Below the pieces are notes generated by a model. It did no database searches, was not told the DNA's origin, and saw only the letters and a list, made by a program, of their open reading frames with translations. Shown piece after piece: positions 12,201-22,600 of a DNA stretch of 64,000 bases. Origin of the DNA: Scolanthus callimorphus (Eukaryota; Cnidaria; Anthozoa; Actiniaria; Edwardsiidae); assembly GCA_033964015.1 (NCBI GenBank), contig CM066913.1, positions 21,289,854-21,353,853 of the forward strand. The letters run 5' to 3'. Positions within the stretch are counted from its first letter, which is position 1. Each line of letters opens with the position of its first letter. Made by a program: the position numbers and the translations under genes.

Positions 12201-15075
12201 AAAACAAGAACAGCACATTTTCGAAGTTCAAGAAATACATTCTCTCTCTGATTCACCTTGAAAAACTAAAGAGACAACATAAAGTTAATTGAGAAGGATT
12301 TTTCCGTTGCATTTCGAATCAGATAGTTCCTTAAGAAAGTTAAAATATCCGAACCACTTGCACTCGGGCTTCTCAATCTCGGGATAATGCTTTCGATCTC
12401 GGAATATTGTGGCATTATCCCGAGATAGCGAACCAATCAAAACGCGCGATCTATGGAGGTTCCCGTGTAGTATATACTAATCATAATTATATCATATGTC
12501 ATTTTGTTATGGTAAAAAACAATTTCCAGAGGTTTTGAGTGGTGTGGACTCTTATTTACCACTTTTTACGCCATCTTCGTGGTCAAAATTTGTTATGGAT
12601 TCACTCGCCTGCGGATCGTGAGTCCACATTTTGACCACGATGATGGCGTAAATCGTGGGCAATAAGAGTACATACCACTCAAAACCTCTGGAAATTTGTT
12701 AATTTTTCGTTGGTTCTTTTTAGCGCGCGCGCTGATGATGGCGCGTTCCGTGGTATATTTTCCCTTTTCATTCAAAATCCACAATCTAATTCTTCTACTT
12801 CTGTGTATATGGCTAGCCCTAGTGGAGTAGATGGAGGCTCCTCATGAATACCACCTATAAGCCCACTCGTTAGATAAGTACACCTCTCAGTCGACTCTAA
12901 GTGCGGGGTTTCCGGGCGCATCGTATTCGTTGATCTCTATCGTTTATCTCATATGTACTGGCCGGCGCTATAAACTCGGCATGTTTGGGCATGTATTAGC
13001 TGAAGCTCACTTTCAAAGAAAATAAGAAAGTAATCGGAGAACAAAGAAATGCGTTTATATTGTGAATGTTTTCACTGCAAAACTCGTTGCATAGCGACCA
13101 AGTAAATTACTTTAAGTCTTTGATTTTCGATAACTGATCGTCAATTTGCCGAGAATCTGCGCATAGGATAAAAACAAACAAACTTTCAATGAAGAGTCCC
13201 AGACCAGCGAATTCTCAAATTTCGTAAGGTCGATAGTGAAAGTGATACAATCATATTAAATTGCACGCGGTGATTTCAAATGAACAAGCATGCTGTTCGT
13301 GATGGATCGTGGTGCAGCGTTTTAAAATGGAAATGGGAACCAGACATTATTTTAAGCAATACATTTTTAGAGCAAAAAGAGTTCAAGGAGAGATGCGGAG
13401 TATGTTTTTGCATGTTTTCCCTGTTTGTGTTGGGCTCAATGATACTTGGGGCTCAAGTGCCTCTCGTGAGAGCATAGAGTCCACAAATATATGCCAGTCT
13501 TGAGCGAGGCTTATGAATGCATTGCTGTTTTAAGTAAATACATTGTTAGCTGTAAAAATAATCCTCAAACCACATTACACCATCAAAACGGAAAGTTCTG
13601 ACTCACACATTGAGTGACATAGTGATACAACGATATTTAACACAGTAAAATAGCAAACACAATGAAAATATTACTACAAATTGAAGGAATGTTTGGAGGC
13701 ACAATCTTTCATTCATTTTGCTGTCTTGCCTTCCGACAGAACACGTGGAAATCGCAATCTTGGTCTGTGGAACAGTTGAAAAGTGTTTTCTTGAGTGTTT
13801 TTTTTTTCATAAGAAAATAAGACTTGCAAGATTATACCCTTTGACAGAAGTCCCCTCCGTTCCTCTGATATAATAAAGCTTTGTTGTTTAGAGATCGAAA
13901 ATGCCGTTCTCGTACATGAACTTGTTTTCGATGAAATACGCTCCTTTCTACATATGTTATGTTACGTCCTGTTTTATAGAATTTATCAGAAAGTCAAGAA
14001 TCGATTTTTAGCTGTAAGAACACCGTCTTAAGTTTTTGAAGTATCAAGATGTTCTTTTGTATATTTCCCCTCAACATTCTTGTTAAGAAGGTTAACGTTT
14101 TTCTTGCAAATAATGTGATCGTCCCCAAGCAAACGTTTTGGCCGTGTTATGCCCTTAGCGGTGTCCGTAATACTCCATAAAACGTGATCACGTCAAGCTC
14201 TGATAGAAAAGTCAAATAGTTCATACTTGTCCCGTAGCAAAAGGTCGTACTTCGACGGCGCGCAAGTGCCTGCATGTGCATGTACCAGCAGGAAATCCGG
14301 AATGTCCCGTAGAACTATCGAAACAACTCGCGGCACCGTACCGAGCTGAGTACATTTCTAAGACCGCAGTTAAAAGCATGCATTTCCCTGATGTTTGCAA
14401 GATCAATAAAAAAAATGTTACAACTGATATAAACAGTTCCGGGTGGGGAAATCGTCTTCACTTCTTTTAATGGGCTTATTCCAATGTAACCTGTCGCAAA
14501 AACGAGTTAATTATTGCTATAAATCGGTTTCGATCAGTTTGAGCTACATATCATCCTTTTTTGTATCCACAAGACATACACAATGAGTTGTATAAAGTAT
14601 TTGATTCGTATTTTAGAGTATATGCATTTCTGATAAAATGTTTATTTTATTTAACCGAAATGTTTTCGCGTGAAGGCGGTGAGAGAATGATGTATTTAGC
14701 AGACGCAGCATGCAATGGATGCCTGCACTAATACTTGATCGCAGTGATATCTCTACTAGAGGATTTAATAAGCTCACTCCTAAAGAACGTTGCGAGTTTG
14801 CGCGTGTCTATTCCCACAATCAATACGGTAACTTCGCGCATTATTGCACGTAACGCTTCTTCAACGAGACCCTCAAGGGGCCATCTCTGCACAGGACAGA
14901 GACACGGCAGGATTCTATTGATTTCTCGTGAGCCTATCGATCTCACCAGTAATTACAAGTTTTACTAAATTACTAGACACTTTGAAGACGGGCTTGAAAG
15001 CTTACCTGAGTCCGCAACCGGGAGCAAAACGACTATTAGTAGCAGGAAGTAAGGGATGCAACTGATGGAGTTCAT
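1..15075 (-). CDS. Secreted multi-discoidin (F5/8 type C) protein, 5' and middle exons; 3' end off window
   Basis: Gene model with exons 15006-15075, 8767-9074, 8140-8281, 6690-6991, 4179-4317, 1529-1848, 844-988 and 1-251, the last running off the left edge. The first exon gives a signal peptide (hydrophobic run YFLLLIVVLLPV ending near ADS). The rest gives four successive F5/8 type C domains, recognised by the recurring pattern Q-(V/I)-D-L-G, a T-Q-G or T-K-G step, Y-then-W near the half-way point and a final R-(V/I)-E-(L/I). Each complete domain is two exons, about 302-320 then 139-145 bases, phase 1 at the outer borders and phase 0 inside. All phases agree across eight exons (about 559 residues visible). 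F5/8C domains bind glycans or phospholipids at cell surfaces and matrix; the ligand here is unknown. No membrane segment is visible, but the C-terminus is missing. Confidence is high for the domains and good for the joined model. Confidence 0.85.
325..492. mobile_element. MITE-like foldback CTTGGGCTTGTTGTCCCA
   Basis: CTTGGGCTTGTTGTCCCATT and GATCACGT pair with ACGTGATCTGAAATGGGAC and CGCCCAAG; TTTCTTTGT/CAAAGAAA at the centre. Between discoidin exons. Confidence 0.68.
700..731 (+). repeat. (AAAC)n microsatellite
   Basis: Tandem AAAC units, low complexity, intronic. Confidence 0.85.
844..988 (-). CDS. Discoidin domain 3, second-half exon
   Basis: 145 bases; starts VFQANFDGKT after TTATTGAG and ends CLRVEIYAKTYEG at donor GAAG|GTAGG. 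The terminal Cys seen in domain 2 is absent. Matches the preceding exon in phase. Confidence 0.8.
1529..1848 (-). CDS. Discoidin domain 3, first-half exon
   Basis: 320 bases from acceptor CGTTACAG to donor CAAAA|GTAAGG. Contains IPVGIASG, YLQVDLG and VATQGNP and ends NWVKYAEQGQTK. Phase 1 in, phase 0 out. Confidence 0.88.
2156..2521 (-). mobile_element. tRNA-derived SINE with (TTA)n tail
   Basis: Minus strand: A-box-like GGTGGCGCAGCGGTAC, B-box-like GGGATCGATTCCCGG, then a body ending in TTATTATT repeats (2156-2190 on plus). Too degenerate for a functional tRNA. Confidence 0.7.
2638..2874. mobile_element. MITE TTGACAGACCTAGTTATTTT
   Basis: TTGACAGACCTAGTTATTTT plus TAG and its reverse complement, about 23 perfect bases, 237 bases in all. 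Intronic in the discoidin gene. Confidence 0.78.
4179..4317 (-). CDS. Discoidin domain 2, second-half exon
   Basis: 139 bases; starts VFVGNKG after TTATTTCAG and ends CVRIELFGCD before GTAAGT. This domain keeps both the N-terminal and C-terminal Cys, unlike domains 1 and 3. Confidence 0.88.
4616..4795. repeat. Nested foldback CGTCAGTCC...GGACTGACG
   Basis: CGTCAGTCCCAAAGGCGGA pairs with TCCGCCTTTGGACTGACG; inner GCAGGATTTGTTCCG pairs with CGTAACTAATCCTGC-like sequence. Confidence 0.7.
4814..5211. repeat. Nested foldback AGAGACC...GGTCTCT with 12-base tandem units
   Basis: AGAGACCTTACGC and GAGGACGGCAAC tandem units (about 4831-4876) pair with GTCCTCGTTGCCGTCGTC and GCGTGAGGTCTCT. Confidence 0.7.
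5216..5421. mobile_element. Nested MITE AGACCCCGTCCACACT
   Basis: AGACCCCGTCCACACTACAC and its reverse complement form perfect ends, with CATTTTCAAACGAAAACGG and CCGTTTTCGTTTGAAAACGG inside. Ends recall hAT-type MITEs; not proven. Confidence 0.8.
5865..6440. mobile_element. TA-flanked MITE (GGCTCGAGTCGATTGTGC ends)
   Basis: Perfect inverted ends GGCTCGAGTCGATTGTGCTAG with TA at 5863-5864 and 6441-6442. Inserted in a tract of CCCCTAAAAGGTACC-like repeats. No ORF. Confidence 0.82.
6690..6991 (-). CDS. Discoidin domain 2, first-half exon
   Basis: 302 bases from acceptor ATGTAG to donor GAAG|GTAAGT. Reads C-D-H-P-L-G at the start, then YLQVDLG, IATQGDP and W-V-S-T-Y. Phase 1 in, phase 0 out. 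Confidence 0.85.
7481..7782. mobile_element. MITE with TGACTCMACGAAAAGTCC ends
   Basis: TGACTCAACGAAAAGTCCAA and TTGGACTTTTCGTGGAGTCA form 22-base inverted ends; internal TTGGAGGACAGTAGGAGG and AAACATCTCTAAAAC blocks are shared with 24197-25045. Confidence 0.78.
8140..8281 (-). CDS. Discoidin domain 1, second-half exon
   Basis: 142 bases; begins LFSGNTDQN after a TTTGACAG acceptor and ends in ALRVELYGQPTG before GTAAAAG. The F-x-GN-x-D opening and R-V-E-L-Y-G close are the hallmark second half of F5/8C. The usual terminal Cys is replaced by Gln. An AG six codons-worth of bases downstream (TTTTCAG) is a competing acceptor but breaks the phase. Confidence 0.85.
8549..8658. repeat. GC-rich hairpin
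   Basis: CATGAGTCATCCTCGCGCGC and CCTCCCCTCACCTCCC pair with GGGAGGTGAGGGGAGG and GCGCGCGAGGATGATCATG. Strong stem inside the intron splitting discoidin domain 1 from its upstream sequence. Confidence 0.8.
8767..9074 (-). CDS. Discoidin domain 1, first-half exon
   Basis: 308 bases between a TATCAG acceptor and a GTCAGT donor. Contains FLQIDLG and LGTKG and the half-way W-V-T-Y motif. Extra Cys residues (TCTTEF, YKCHF, KLCGLG) are unusual for F5/8C and may form a private disulfide. Starts phase 1, ends phase 0. Confidence 0.85.
9358..9594. mobile_element. MITE-like foldback (TTCAAAACCATTCTCG ends)
   Basis: GTTCAAAACCATTCTCGAAC and CCAGAGCT pair with AGCTCTGGG and ACGAGAATGGTTCAAAAC. A related decayed sequence is at 45545-45710. 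Lies in intron 1 of the discoidin gene. Confidence 0.7.
10483..10694. repeat. GGTACC-rich foldback
   Basis: Dense CGGTACCG, CCGGTACAATT and GTACCGGT motifs in both orientations, closing with AGTGTGAACGGGGTCT, the same end as the MITE at 5216-5421. Confidence 0.6.
10795..10955. repeat. Foldback with GGTATATAAG / TACGTCATT arms
   Basis: TTTCCGTGGTATGTCCTCTT...TTATTACGTCATT arms paired around GACTCACGAGGCGCAGCCGA. Confidence 0.68.
11316..11422. repeat. Near-perfect hairpin, about 46-base arms
   Basis: AACAATTATTCTCCTCAGGC...AATAGTCCCC and reverse complement around a centre GAGACCGGAGGTCGA. Directly abuts the 11425-12476 element. Similar hairpins at 30694 and 41671 share AACAATTATTC ends. Confidence 0.85.
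11425..12476. mobile_element. 1-kb element with AGTATATACTACACGGGAAC inverted ends
   Basis: AGTATATACTACACGGGAAC at the left and its reverse complement at the right. Internal CCGAGAT/ATCTCGG repeats occur near the right end. No convincing transposase; the 140-aa minus frame inside has no recognised motif. Non-autonomous DNA transposon most likely. Confidence 0.65.
12520..12700. repeat. Foldback with CCAGAGGTTTTGAGTGGT ends
   Basis: CAATTTCCAGAGGTTTTGAG and CTCAAAACCTCTGGAAATTTG at the ends; TGGACTC, GTGGTCAAAATTTG and GGCGTAAATCGTGG are paired inside. Related in sequence to 10795-10955. Confidence 0.7.
12780..14980. other. Intron 1 of the discoidin gene, central part
   Basis: No exon, tRNA or clear mobile element recognised. 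Overlapping open frames on both strands near 14221-14470 and 14728-14968 have no splice context or motif. Confidence 0.45.
15006..15075 (-). CDS. Discoidin gene exon 1: start codon and signal peptide
   Basis: ATG at 15075-15073 opens a 23-codon exon ending in a good donor (CTCAG|GTAAG). The peptide has a short N-region and a Leu/Ile/Val core, typical of a secretory signal. It ends after one base of a Gly codon, which the first discoidin exon at 9074 completes. Another ATG seven bases upstream (15082) is out of frame and would be a short upstream ORF. Confidence 0.75.
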
Positions 15076-16590
15076 GCTTCATGTTGGGTTCCTGTCAAAT
15101 GCCGGTGGGTCTATGGTTTGTATATAATCATTAACTCGGTCACACAACACTTTGAGCAAGTTACGCACCTCTCGTCACCAGGTCAACCTGAAGAAACTGA
15201 AACGCTTGAATTTGTCAATTGCGATTGTAAGCCTTTATAAGAGTAACTGTATACTTGCCTTAGGCCCACAGGCATTTTTTCAAGAGATTTAACACTAAAA
15301 ACATTTTTTCCACAAGTTGTCCGTGACGTGCAATAAATAAAGTTAGGTTTTTATTGTTCAAACGGACTAGGGAAGTTCGCTCTGTATTTTATTTGATCAA
15401 CAATAATTAATGTCAACACGAAGCACATATACGCCATTTTGTCATTGTAAGTAGCTATTTCTAATGATTTAAATATTGGAACGATAGTTGCAGATTAACA
15501 AGCGCAACTAAAACCAGGTATGGACCCATATCACTCATTATAGTTATCAGGAAACGAAGTCCATAAATCAAATCAGCACATCCGTATTAGAAAAGCTGCA
15601 AAGTTTGGGAAGAATTACTCGAAAACTGGCTGAGATATGAATTTTGAAAATAATCGTATCTTCACAAGTGATACCTATACTTTTAAAGCGTATATATCGT
15701 CCTTACGAAGTTGCGATTTTTAGACATTTTCATTCTTTTTTTTTTTAAGCAGATACACAGAAATGGCTCTACGGCCCCCCTTTTACAAACCAGAGAGCAC
15801 GCAGAAAGTATTTTTATTGCTTTTAGAAAATAACATACACACGCGCGACAGCGTTGCGTGACAATCGTGTTTCTCTTACAACACGCTTTTTAACCAATCA
15901 GAATGCGCACATTCACAATACAACATAGATGTTATTTTCTAATCGCTTTTATTAGTTTCTATTTAATTGGAAATAACGCAAATACATAAAATACTATATA
16001 CAATTTACAGACTCTTTGAGAAGGGCTCTTCAAATGGTGGCAAATTAAGCGGTTTGTATTAAAATACAATATAATGCATACCAGAACCAAAGCAGAGAAA
16101 TAAACTTGCCTTCTGTCCACACTAATACGCTGAGCGTTTGCAGTACAATCGCATCTGTTTCAAAAAGGATCTCGAAAGTATCTTAAATCAGGCGCGTTTT
16201 CCGCATTAGTGTAGAGTTGAACATATCACCAATACGGTGTTGTGGACGTAGACATCATTGCGCTTTCAAAGTGAAAAAAAATGGCGCGAAATTTAAGTTC
16301 ATCAATGCATAATAACTCCATGATCAATGTAAAAAAAATTCTCAATGTAAACAAAAAGTTGAATGATGATGCTACGAATTTGGCTGCAATCTCTGGCGCT
16401 TTCGGTTATAAGAGAAATGCCAACATTTTGCGTTTCACGATTTTCGATACAGTTGCGATGATTCTGTTACAATAGTTCTATTGCGACACAATTGTCGGTG
16501 ATGACATACATTAGGTGTTTAAATAAATAATATCTACCTCTCCAAATGTTATTCTATGATCAATGTTTGCATCATCCTTACAATAAATCT
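15076..16590. other. Intergenic spacer between ADAMTS-TM and the discoidin gene
   Basis: No exon recognised. Should hold the 3' UTR of ADAMTS-TM and the promoter of the discoidin gene. A small inverted repeat (AGAAAATAACAT ... ATGTTATTTTCT, about 15823-15942) is present, with a minus-strand AATAAA near 15947. Confidence 0.5.
15121..15126 (-). promoter_or_regulatory. Possible TATA element of the discoidin gene
   Basis: A TATATA motif lies about 46 bases upstream of the start ATG, in an otherwise mixed context. Position fits a core promoter only if the 5' UTR is very short, so this is a weak, position-based call. Confidence 0.25.
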
Positions 16591-16666
16591 TCAAACGTTG
16601 ACTGAATCTGGCTTTAATGCGCAAAGCTCATCTCCAGTTGAAGCAGTTTCTTCAGGTCCTTTGCAC
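16591..16666 (-). CDS. ADAMTS-TM exon 30: candidate cytoplasmic tail and stop
   Basis: Good acceptor GGACTTTCAG; in the phase set by exon 29 it reads [17 protein letters not shown] and PDSVNV then TGA, an acidic short tail. Joining it makes the full model an exact multiple of three. No canonical AATAAA lies close downstream, so the end is provisional. Confidence 0.45.
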
Positions 16667-19600
16667 CTGAAAGTCCACACACAAATGATAAATGCCCTTG
16701 CTCAAGACACGCCTTTTCATGGTCCTTCGCGGAGCAGCATGTAAACACAAGATAGTAGGGAAACGCCCTCAAATATGGCACAATGAAAACAAGAACACCC
16801 AAAGCTTATTGCACACAAAGGACAACGCTTTGCATATTTTTATTTTTCACCTTTCGAGAGGAATAAGAAAATCAGACAAACATTGTCCCAGACTTCTTTA
16901 ACTTGAAAACGAAACTTGGAATATATTGCGGTGAAGGGTGGCCCGTATTCGAGATGATACAAGCCAACGAAATTGACTGGGTTCAAATTAGTAGTGAACA
17001 TTATTTTTTCGACGAAAATAATTCTTGAAATGGCAGATAATTCGAGACAAAACATGCTCAAAAATCTACACATAGTGGGCACAATTCGGCAAATATTTGG
17101 GACACCCATAACATATTTGCCTCTGTTAGAATTTCCACTGGCTGCTGCCATCGATCAATAAGCATCACTATTAACATGATTGTATTGAAAAACTATTATT
17201 GTATTGTAAAACTGCAACACTCACATTTGTCCATTCCACGGCATTCACAGAGAAGTGTTGTCTGCGCTCTCTGGTTAACAAGTTAGTAATTAGTGCAGTA
17301 TTAAATGTGCAATATTTCTGCATTCCAGTGAAGTTTAATGTAGATTAACATCCCTTTACTACATGCCATGCCATGCCATGCATGTGCCGCGACAGGCACA
17401 CTTGGTGCCCGCGGACACCTCTTGGTGAGCTACTGACATGCACGATGTTTCTTATTATATAATTAAATGATTCATGCCTAGACCCCGCGCCTCAGATCAA
17501 CTTTCAAATTAACTGCCCTTACTTCTATATCATTATTAGTCTAGGTAGTCAGTTGGTAACTGACTAAAACATTAACGACGGTTCTTAAGTTATTATGATT
17601 CAAAGATCTTCTAACAAGTATTTTGCAATGCAAATGGCGCAAATATCATCAAGATATGATGATGAAGGCAACCTGGCCTTACTTCCATGAGCATAGACAC
17701 AGTCGGCTAATGGTGTTTACATATTGTTGTCTCCCAATTCAGATTGTGTGATGTTCCTTTTTGTGGTTACAATTACCATTTTATTCTCGCTCGACCGAGT
17801 GCACGAATGTATGTGCAGAAAGTAACAAAAGTATCCACACAAAGGAATCATCACATGATCTGAATTGGGTGGCAACAAGATGTCAACACCATTAGCCGAT
17901 TCGTTCTATTAGGAGACTTAGGCAAAGACGTTACGATGGGCGGCAACCTGAAGTTCAACGTTTTCTTCTTTGGTAAAGTTTAGCTCTAGCCCAATAAAAG
18001 TAGACGTATCTGCTTTATCACGTGGGCTTACCTGATACACCTATAACAATTATGATTCTCTAGAATGAAGAAAATCTCGACTTCCGGTTGTCGTCCGTTG
18101 TCGCGTTTGCTTAAGTGTGAAGTCATGGAGGTGGACAAAATGAACTGACATAATTTATGAAAAGAGAACTAACCTTGAGTTCCGTCGATATTTCCATGTG
18201 ACGATCGCAATAACGACACCGATGACCATGATAACGACAACACACACTACAATTATTACCACAGTCGTGCTAGTGCCTGCTCCTGTCCTTTCACTCAAAC
18301 CGGGCTGGGCTACAAGAGAATACAACCAATATGCCATTTGCAGCTGAACAGTCATGTGCTTGTTATTTCGCTACGAGCCTAGGAATTCATAGTTCCGATG
18401 AAACAATGGAACCATTTCACGCTGTCTGGAGATACCAATCAGAGCTGGAAAGATTCTCCCTCGGGAACTGATCTTGTCCCACAAACAGTATTTCAGGACT
18501 TCCGAAATCAGTCCGATGTGCAGCACTTCTTTGCCTTTTATGACAGTACAAACTGAGATCATCTGAAGATAAGGATATCTGGTAATCCTAAGCGGGATCG
18601 GAATATTTTTGGATTTTTTTAAGGAAAACCCTGGTTTGTTTGTGGGACATAACAACAGTAATTATGGCTTTGAATGACAGGTCGGAACTATGAATAGACT
18701 TCTAGATTCGCAGGGGTAAATCAACCGAGCATGACTGGAGGGCAAACAAACTTTTTAGCTGACTTTTACTTGAAATGTAACTGATGTGGCATATTCGAAG
18801 CTAAATGACCAAGTTCTTTATGAGCAGGTTAAAAGATTACAGATCAGATACGTTTCAATTTTTGCTCTCCAGTACAACCACGTGACAGAAGAGCTGCAAA
18901 AGGCTTATTCTCGTGTTATCTGACTTTTGCTGGTCGGTCATTCCTTGCATGCAGAGGTCTCTCATTTTCTCTCGCCTTGAGAGACCTCTGCTAGCAGCGA
19001 AGTCGGCAATGAATAGTATTCTCATTAAAGAGCATGTATTCGACGTCGAAACCACTTACTTGGTAACGTAAAGGCGTCGTAGGTGACTTGAGCAAAATGG
19101 TTCTGAAATTGAATTTAGAAAACATCTTTTAACCACGACTAGGCAAGAGACTCGGCCCTGTGACCAGCTAAGAGAAGCCATTGAGCATTGCCATAGTCAC
19201 GTATTACTTCTAGACGTGTTTCTGGTCATCAGGAAGGTCACGAGCTCACGAAAATGAGGCGTCTGAGATGTCCGTGGAGAAAAGCCGATGTCGCGTCAAA
19301 GTTCATGCTAAGAGGATCTTTATATGTTGTTTGAAAGCATTCTTTTTATAGGCTTTAAACGAAATATATAAAATATCCTCGTAGCATGAACTGTGATGCG
19401 ACACGGATTTTTATCCGTGGACACCTCGTTTTCGTGAACCCATTATCTGAAATTTTCCTCCTCTCGGATCCGAAAATCTCCAATGAAACTAGTTTTGAGC
19501 CGGAACTCTCGGGTAAGTGAAAGTCGCGGAAGTCAGGTACTTTCGAATGCAAATCACGCGCGTTTATCATAGCAGGGCGAATGAGAGCTGAAATCCCAGA

Positions 19601-22600
19601 CTATAAACTACCAAGAGAAATTATAACATTTCATCCAGCAAATGGAGGGAATTATTAGTAGTTAATATTCGTAAAATAAAACCTAAAATAAAACCAATAC
19701 TAAAACCAACAAAAGCATGGTAGCAGATTTCAGATGGAGTCAGTTTGAATGACAGCCCGTCTTCTATTCTTAGACTATTCTGCGTAAACGTTGGACGCTT
19801 TGCTTTATATATTTAAGAGCGGTTATTGGGGAGTATGAAAACTGATGTTGGACGTGACGAACCAGATCGCTACGAAGCGACTCCAGTATTACTGTGCGAA
19901 TAAGTCAACCGGGCTATTCCGCAAAACGTTTGTTATTCAGAGATTCAAACCATTTTAAGGAAATGTATACTTGTTATGCGAATATTTCGATGTCTAAGAT
20001 CTCAAGAAAGTCAATATCATTTGTTCTGTACTCGCTTTCTGGTTGGCTAACTTCTTACAAGATGGCACGGTTGAGGTATTCGCACGGTACGCACCTCTCT
20101 TATAGATCTAAAGTCCAAGTAATTACCTCGCTAGTGTATCCACGTACAAATGGCTTGTACTTGATATTAGCCATGAGAGGACCGTTATAATACGGAAGGT
20201 CGTCCAGACTCCGCCTGGTCAACTCGCATCTCGTGCCTTCGCCGTTACCAAGTTTAAATATCTCATACTCCTCGTACTTGGCGGCGGGAAATTTAAATGC
20301 TAAGTAGGAAGATGGTTTTTCCGACTTGTGAGCCTCGCAGTACGTCACAAAGTTGGCTGTGGTCATGTTGTCTAGGTTTGTACTGCATCCGCCATAGCTC
20401 AGAGGACAGATGGTGTTTACCACAAGGTAGTATTTGATCTTCCCATTGATGTCCGAGAATTCTGGTATGGAGATATCCGCCGTGCTCTCGCTGACGCCGG
20501 GAGTACTGGATGGTAATGTTGGCTCAGGAGGAGCTACACGCAAAGCACAAATGGGTTACACTTTAAAATGGGAAGGCACAATTTTCCAAATGACAATAAA
20601 TATACTGCTGGCAATACTATTAAATGGCAGGAAAGTCTCGAGGATTTGTATCTCGGATTTGTAGGTCCAATCAAAGTTTTCGCTAGCGAAAGTTTTCGTT
20701 GAAGCTGGTCGCTTTATTGGGTGAACGCGCATTAGAACATTATATGCTCTAGTGACTGTTATAGGAATATTATTTTTCTTTATCGCTGCTTTCTGTGGCT
20801 AAATAAAAAAATCTAACCCAGCTGATCCATTGCTCACAAATTAGCCAATTGTTGCAGCATTGCCAAGCGTGTACAATTGAGGATAAAAACTGTTTCAACT
20901 CTTGAGATGTCGCCTTTTGACAAATGTAAACTGGCATGCAGTAGTGACGGGTTTGCCTGGTAGAATGATTAAATCTAGTTTTTATTTCTCAAAGATCTCT
21001 CGTTGTCATCTAGAAATGATTCGTTTTGAAAAACAATCATTTGCGCGCCATGAGGTGAGATCATCTGAACGATACATTTGTTCAAAACTACCGGTGGATG
21101 CGCATTTACACGTGTTCTTTGCTGGTAAATGTCGCGGATATTTAGTTGTCCAGGTCTGGTCGCTTATGAAACTAAGAAACAAAGGCGCATAAACAATTTC
21201 CAAATAAGGTAACTTACGGAGCTGGTCCCTTACGAGAGCTTTGATAATGCAACAAAACGAGAATCTGTACATGTGGTCGTTATTACTGTATTGTCGCTGA
21301 CGAGTAAGGAGATACGACTGAATTTTACAAGTCTGAAAGAAGGTTTCAAACAAAACTCACCCAAGACAGGAGTAGTAATAATCTGCGAATCATCACTTTT
21401 TTCTCCGTAACCCTTGCTTGTCCTGCCGGCAACACGGATCATATAGGTTTTATCCCCATGGAGATCAGATAAGACCACATCCAGACGTGTACCTTTCCCT
21501 TCTGTTTCCTTTGCAAAGTCAGGGACTTCTTTGCTCGGTCTCGTGAGCTCCAAATACACCTGCACAAATCAACAATTGAAATATCGAAAACAGCAAAAAT
21601 TGTGCTAAGGGTGTGGCAATGACAGAGTTTTGGCGATCATTTTCTGTTCTCAAAAGGCCAGTAAAGGTGGTTATAGACATGCAGTTTTGGATGTCTACTT
21701 CAAACTTTGGAGCCGTATTTTCATCGTATGAATTATGATTTTGTTAGCTAACCTTGTACCCGAGGATAACTCCATTAGGATTTTTCGGCGGCGACCAGTT
21801 CACTATGTATGTTTCACCGTCAAATGACACACTTACTCCATAGGGCTTGCCGGGCACTGCAAGTATTTGAAAAATAGCCAACAATGATGAATATGCTGAT
21901 AAACTTCGTTGCATTACTACCGAAACAGGTAGAGCGTTTATCGGGCTCGACAAAAAGCGCTCGTCTCCAGACAAAAACGTTGGCGAGTCGGATTGCATTC
22001 CTTCGCACGAAATCAATCATGCGTTCAGTCGTTGCCACAGTAAATCGTTCAAATTTGGGAAATAACACACTGATTTGTATTTCTTACCTCATAAAATTAG
22101 TAGAAACACGAGCAGATGCCTTTTCTTGTGTTTTAAGTTGAAAATTTTCCAAATCAAAATATTTCAGTTGCACGCATCGCTGACCTCAGTAAAGGAATTC
22201 AAACTAAATCGTGAATGTTTTTGTCTGGAAACGAGTGTTTTTTCTCGAGCATAATAAACGCTCTACCTGTTTCGGTAGTATATTCTCGGACCTCCCCCAT
22301 ACTTGGATTGATCGGTGGAAAGAGCAAAGTGTATTTATTCTACATAAACTAGGTAACCGCCCTGATGAAGGATAGAATAAATCGTCGGCTTAATCCTGCT
22401 TCTGTGTAATCTTTTTCTTCTCATTTAATCAATCTACAAAAAACGAAATGCATCGAACTTCTGTGTCATATAAACAAAGGTTTTCGTGTCAAAAATAGGC
22501 CAACATAACACTTACACGCTTTTGCATTCTTCTCTTCCATTTTCTCGCTGTCAAAATTTATGATTGAAGAGAAAGTAGAAGGTGTTGTTGCCCTAACATC

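Noticed and set aside
11834..12256. 140-aa minus-strand frame inside the 1-kb element
   Set aside because: No recognisable domain and no intact start context. Probably chance.
14221..14968. Open frames on both strands (for example 14221-14406 minus and 14728-14968)
   Set aside because: They overlap each other, lack motifs and lie in the first intron of the discoidin gene.
16840..17151. 103-aa minus-strand frame, considered as ADAMTS tail
   Set aside because: No acceptor of quality in the needed phase, and the composition is unlike a cytoplasmic tail.
17225..17270. 46-base possible exon on the minus strand ([15 protein letters not shown]) after the TM exon
   Set aside because: Good splice sites, but it leaves phase 0, which does not fit the terminal exon at 16666 and leads to no other clear exon. 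Kept only as an alternative.
18032..18040. 9-base possible microexon (TATAG|GTGTATCAG|GTAAGC)
   Set aside because: Phase-neutral and flanked by AG/GT, but it lacks a pyrimidine tract and is too short to trust without transcripts.
20127..20533. Reading this part as a receptor tyrosine phosphatase gene
   Set aside because: The module resembles the membrane-proximal region of such receptors, but no phosphatase or kinase domain occurs before the next gene, and upstream exons join in frame to the ADAMTS part.
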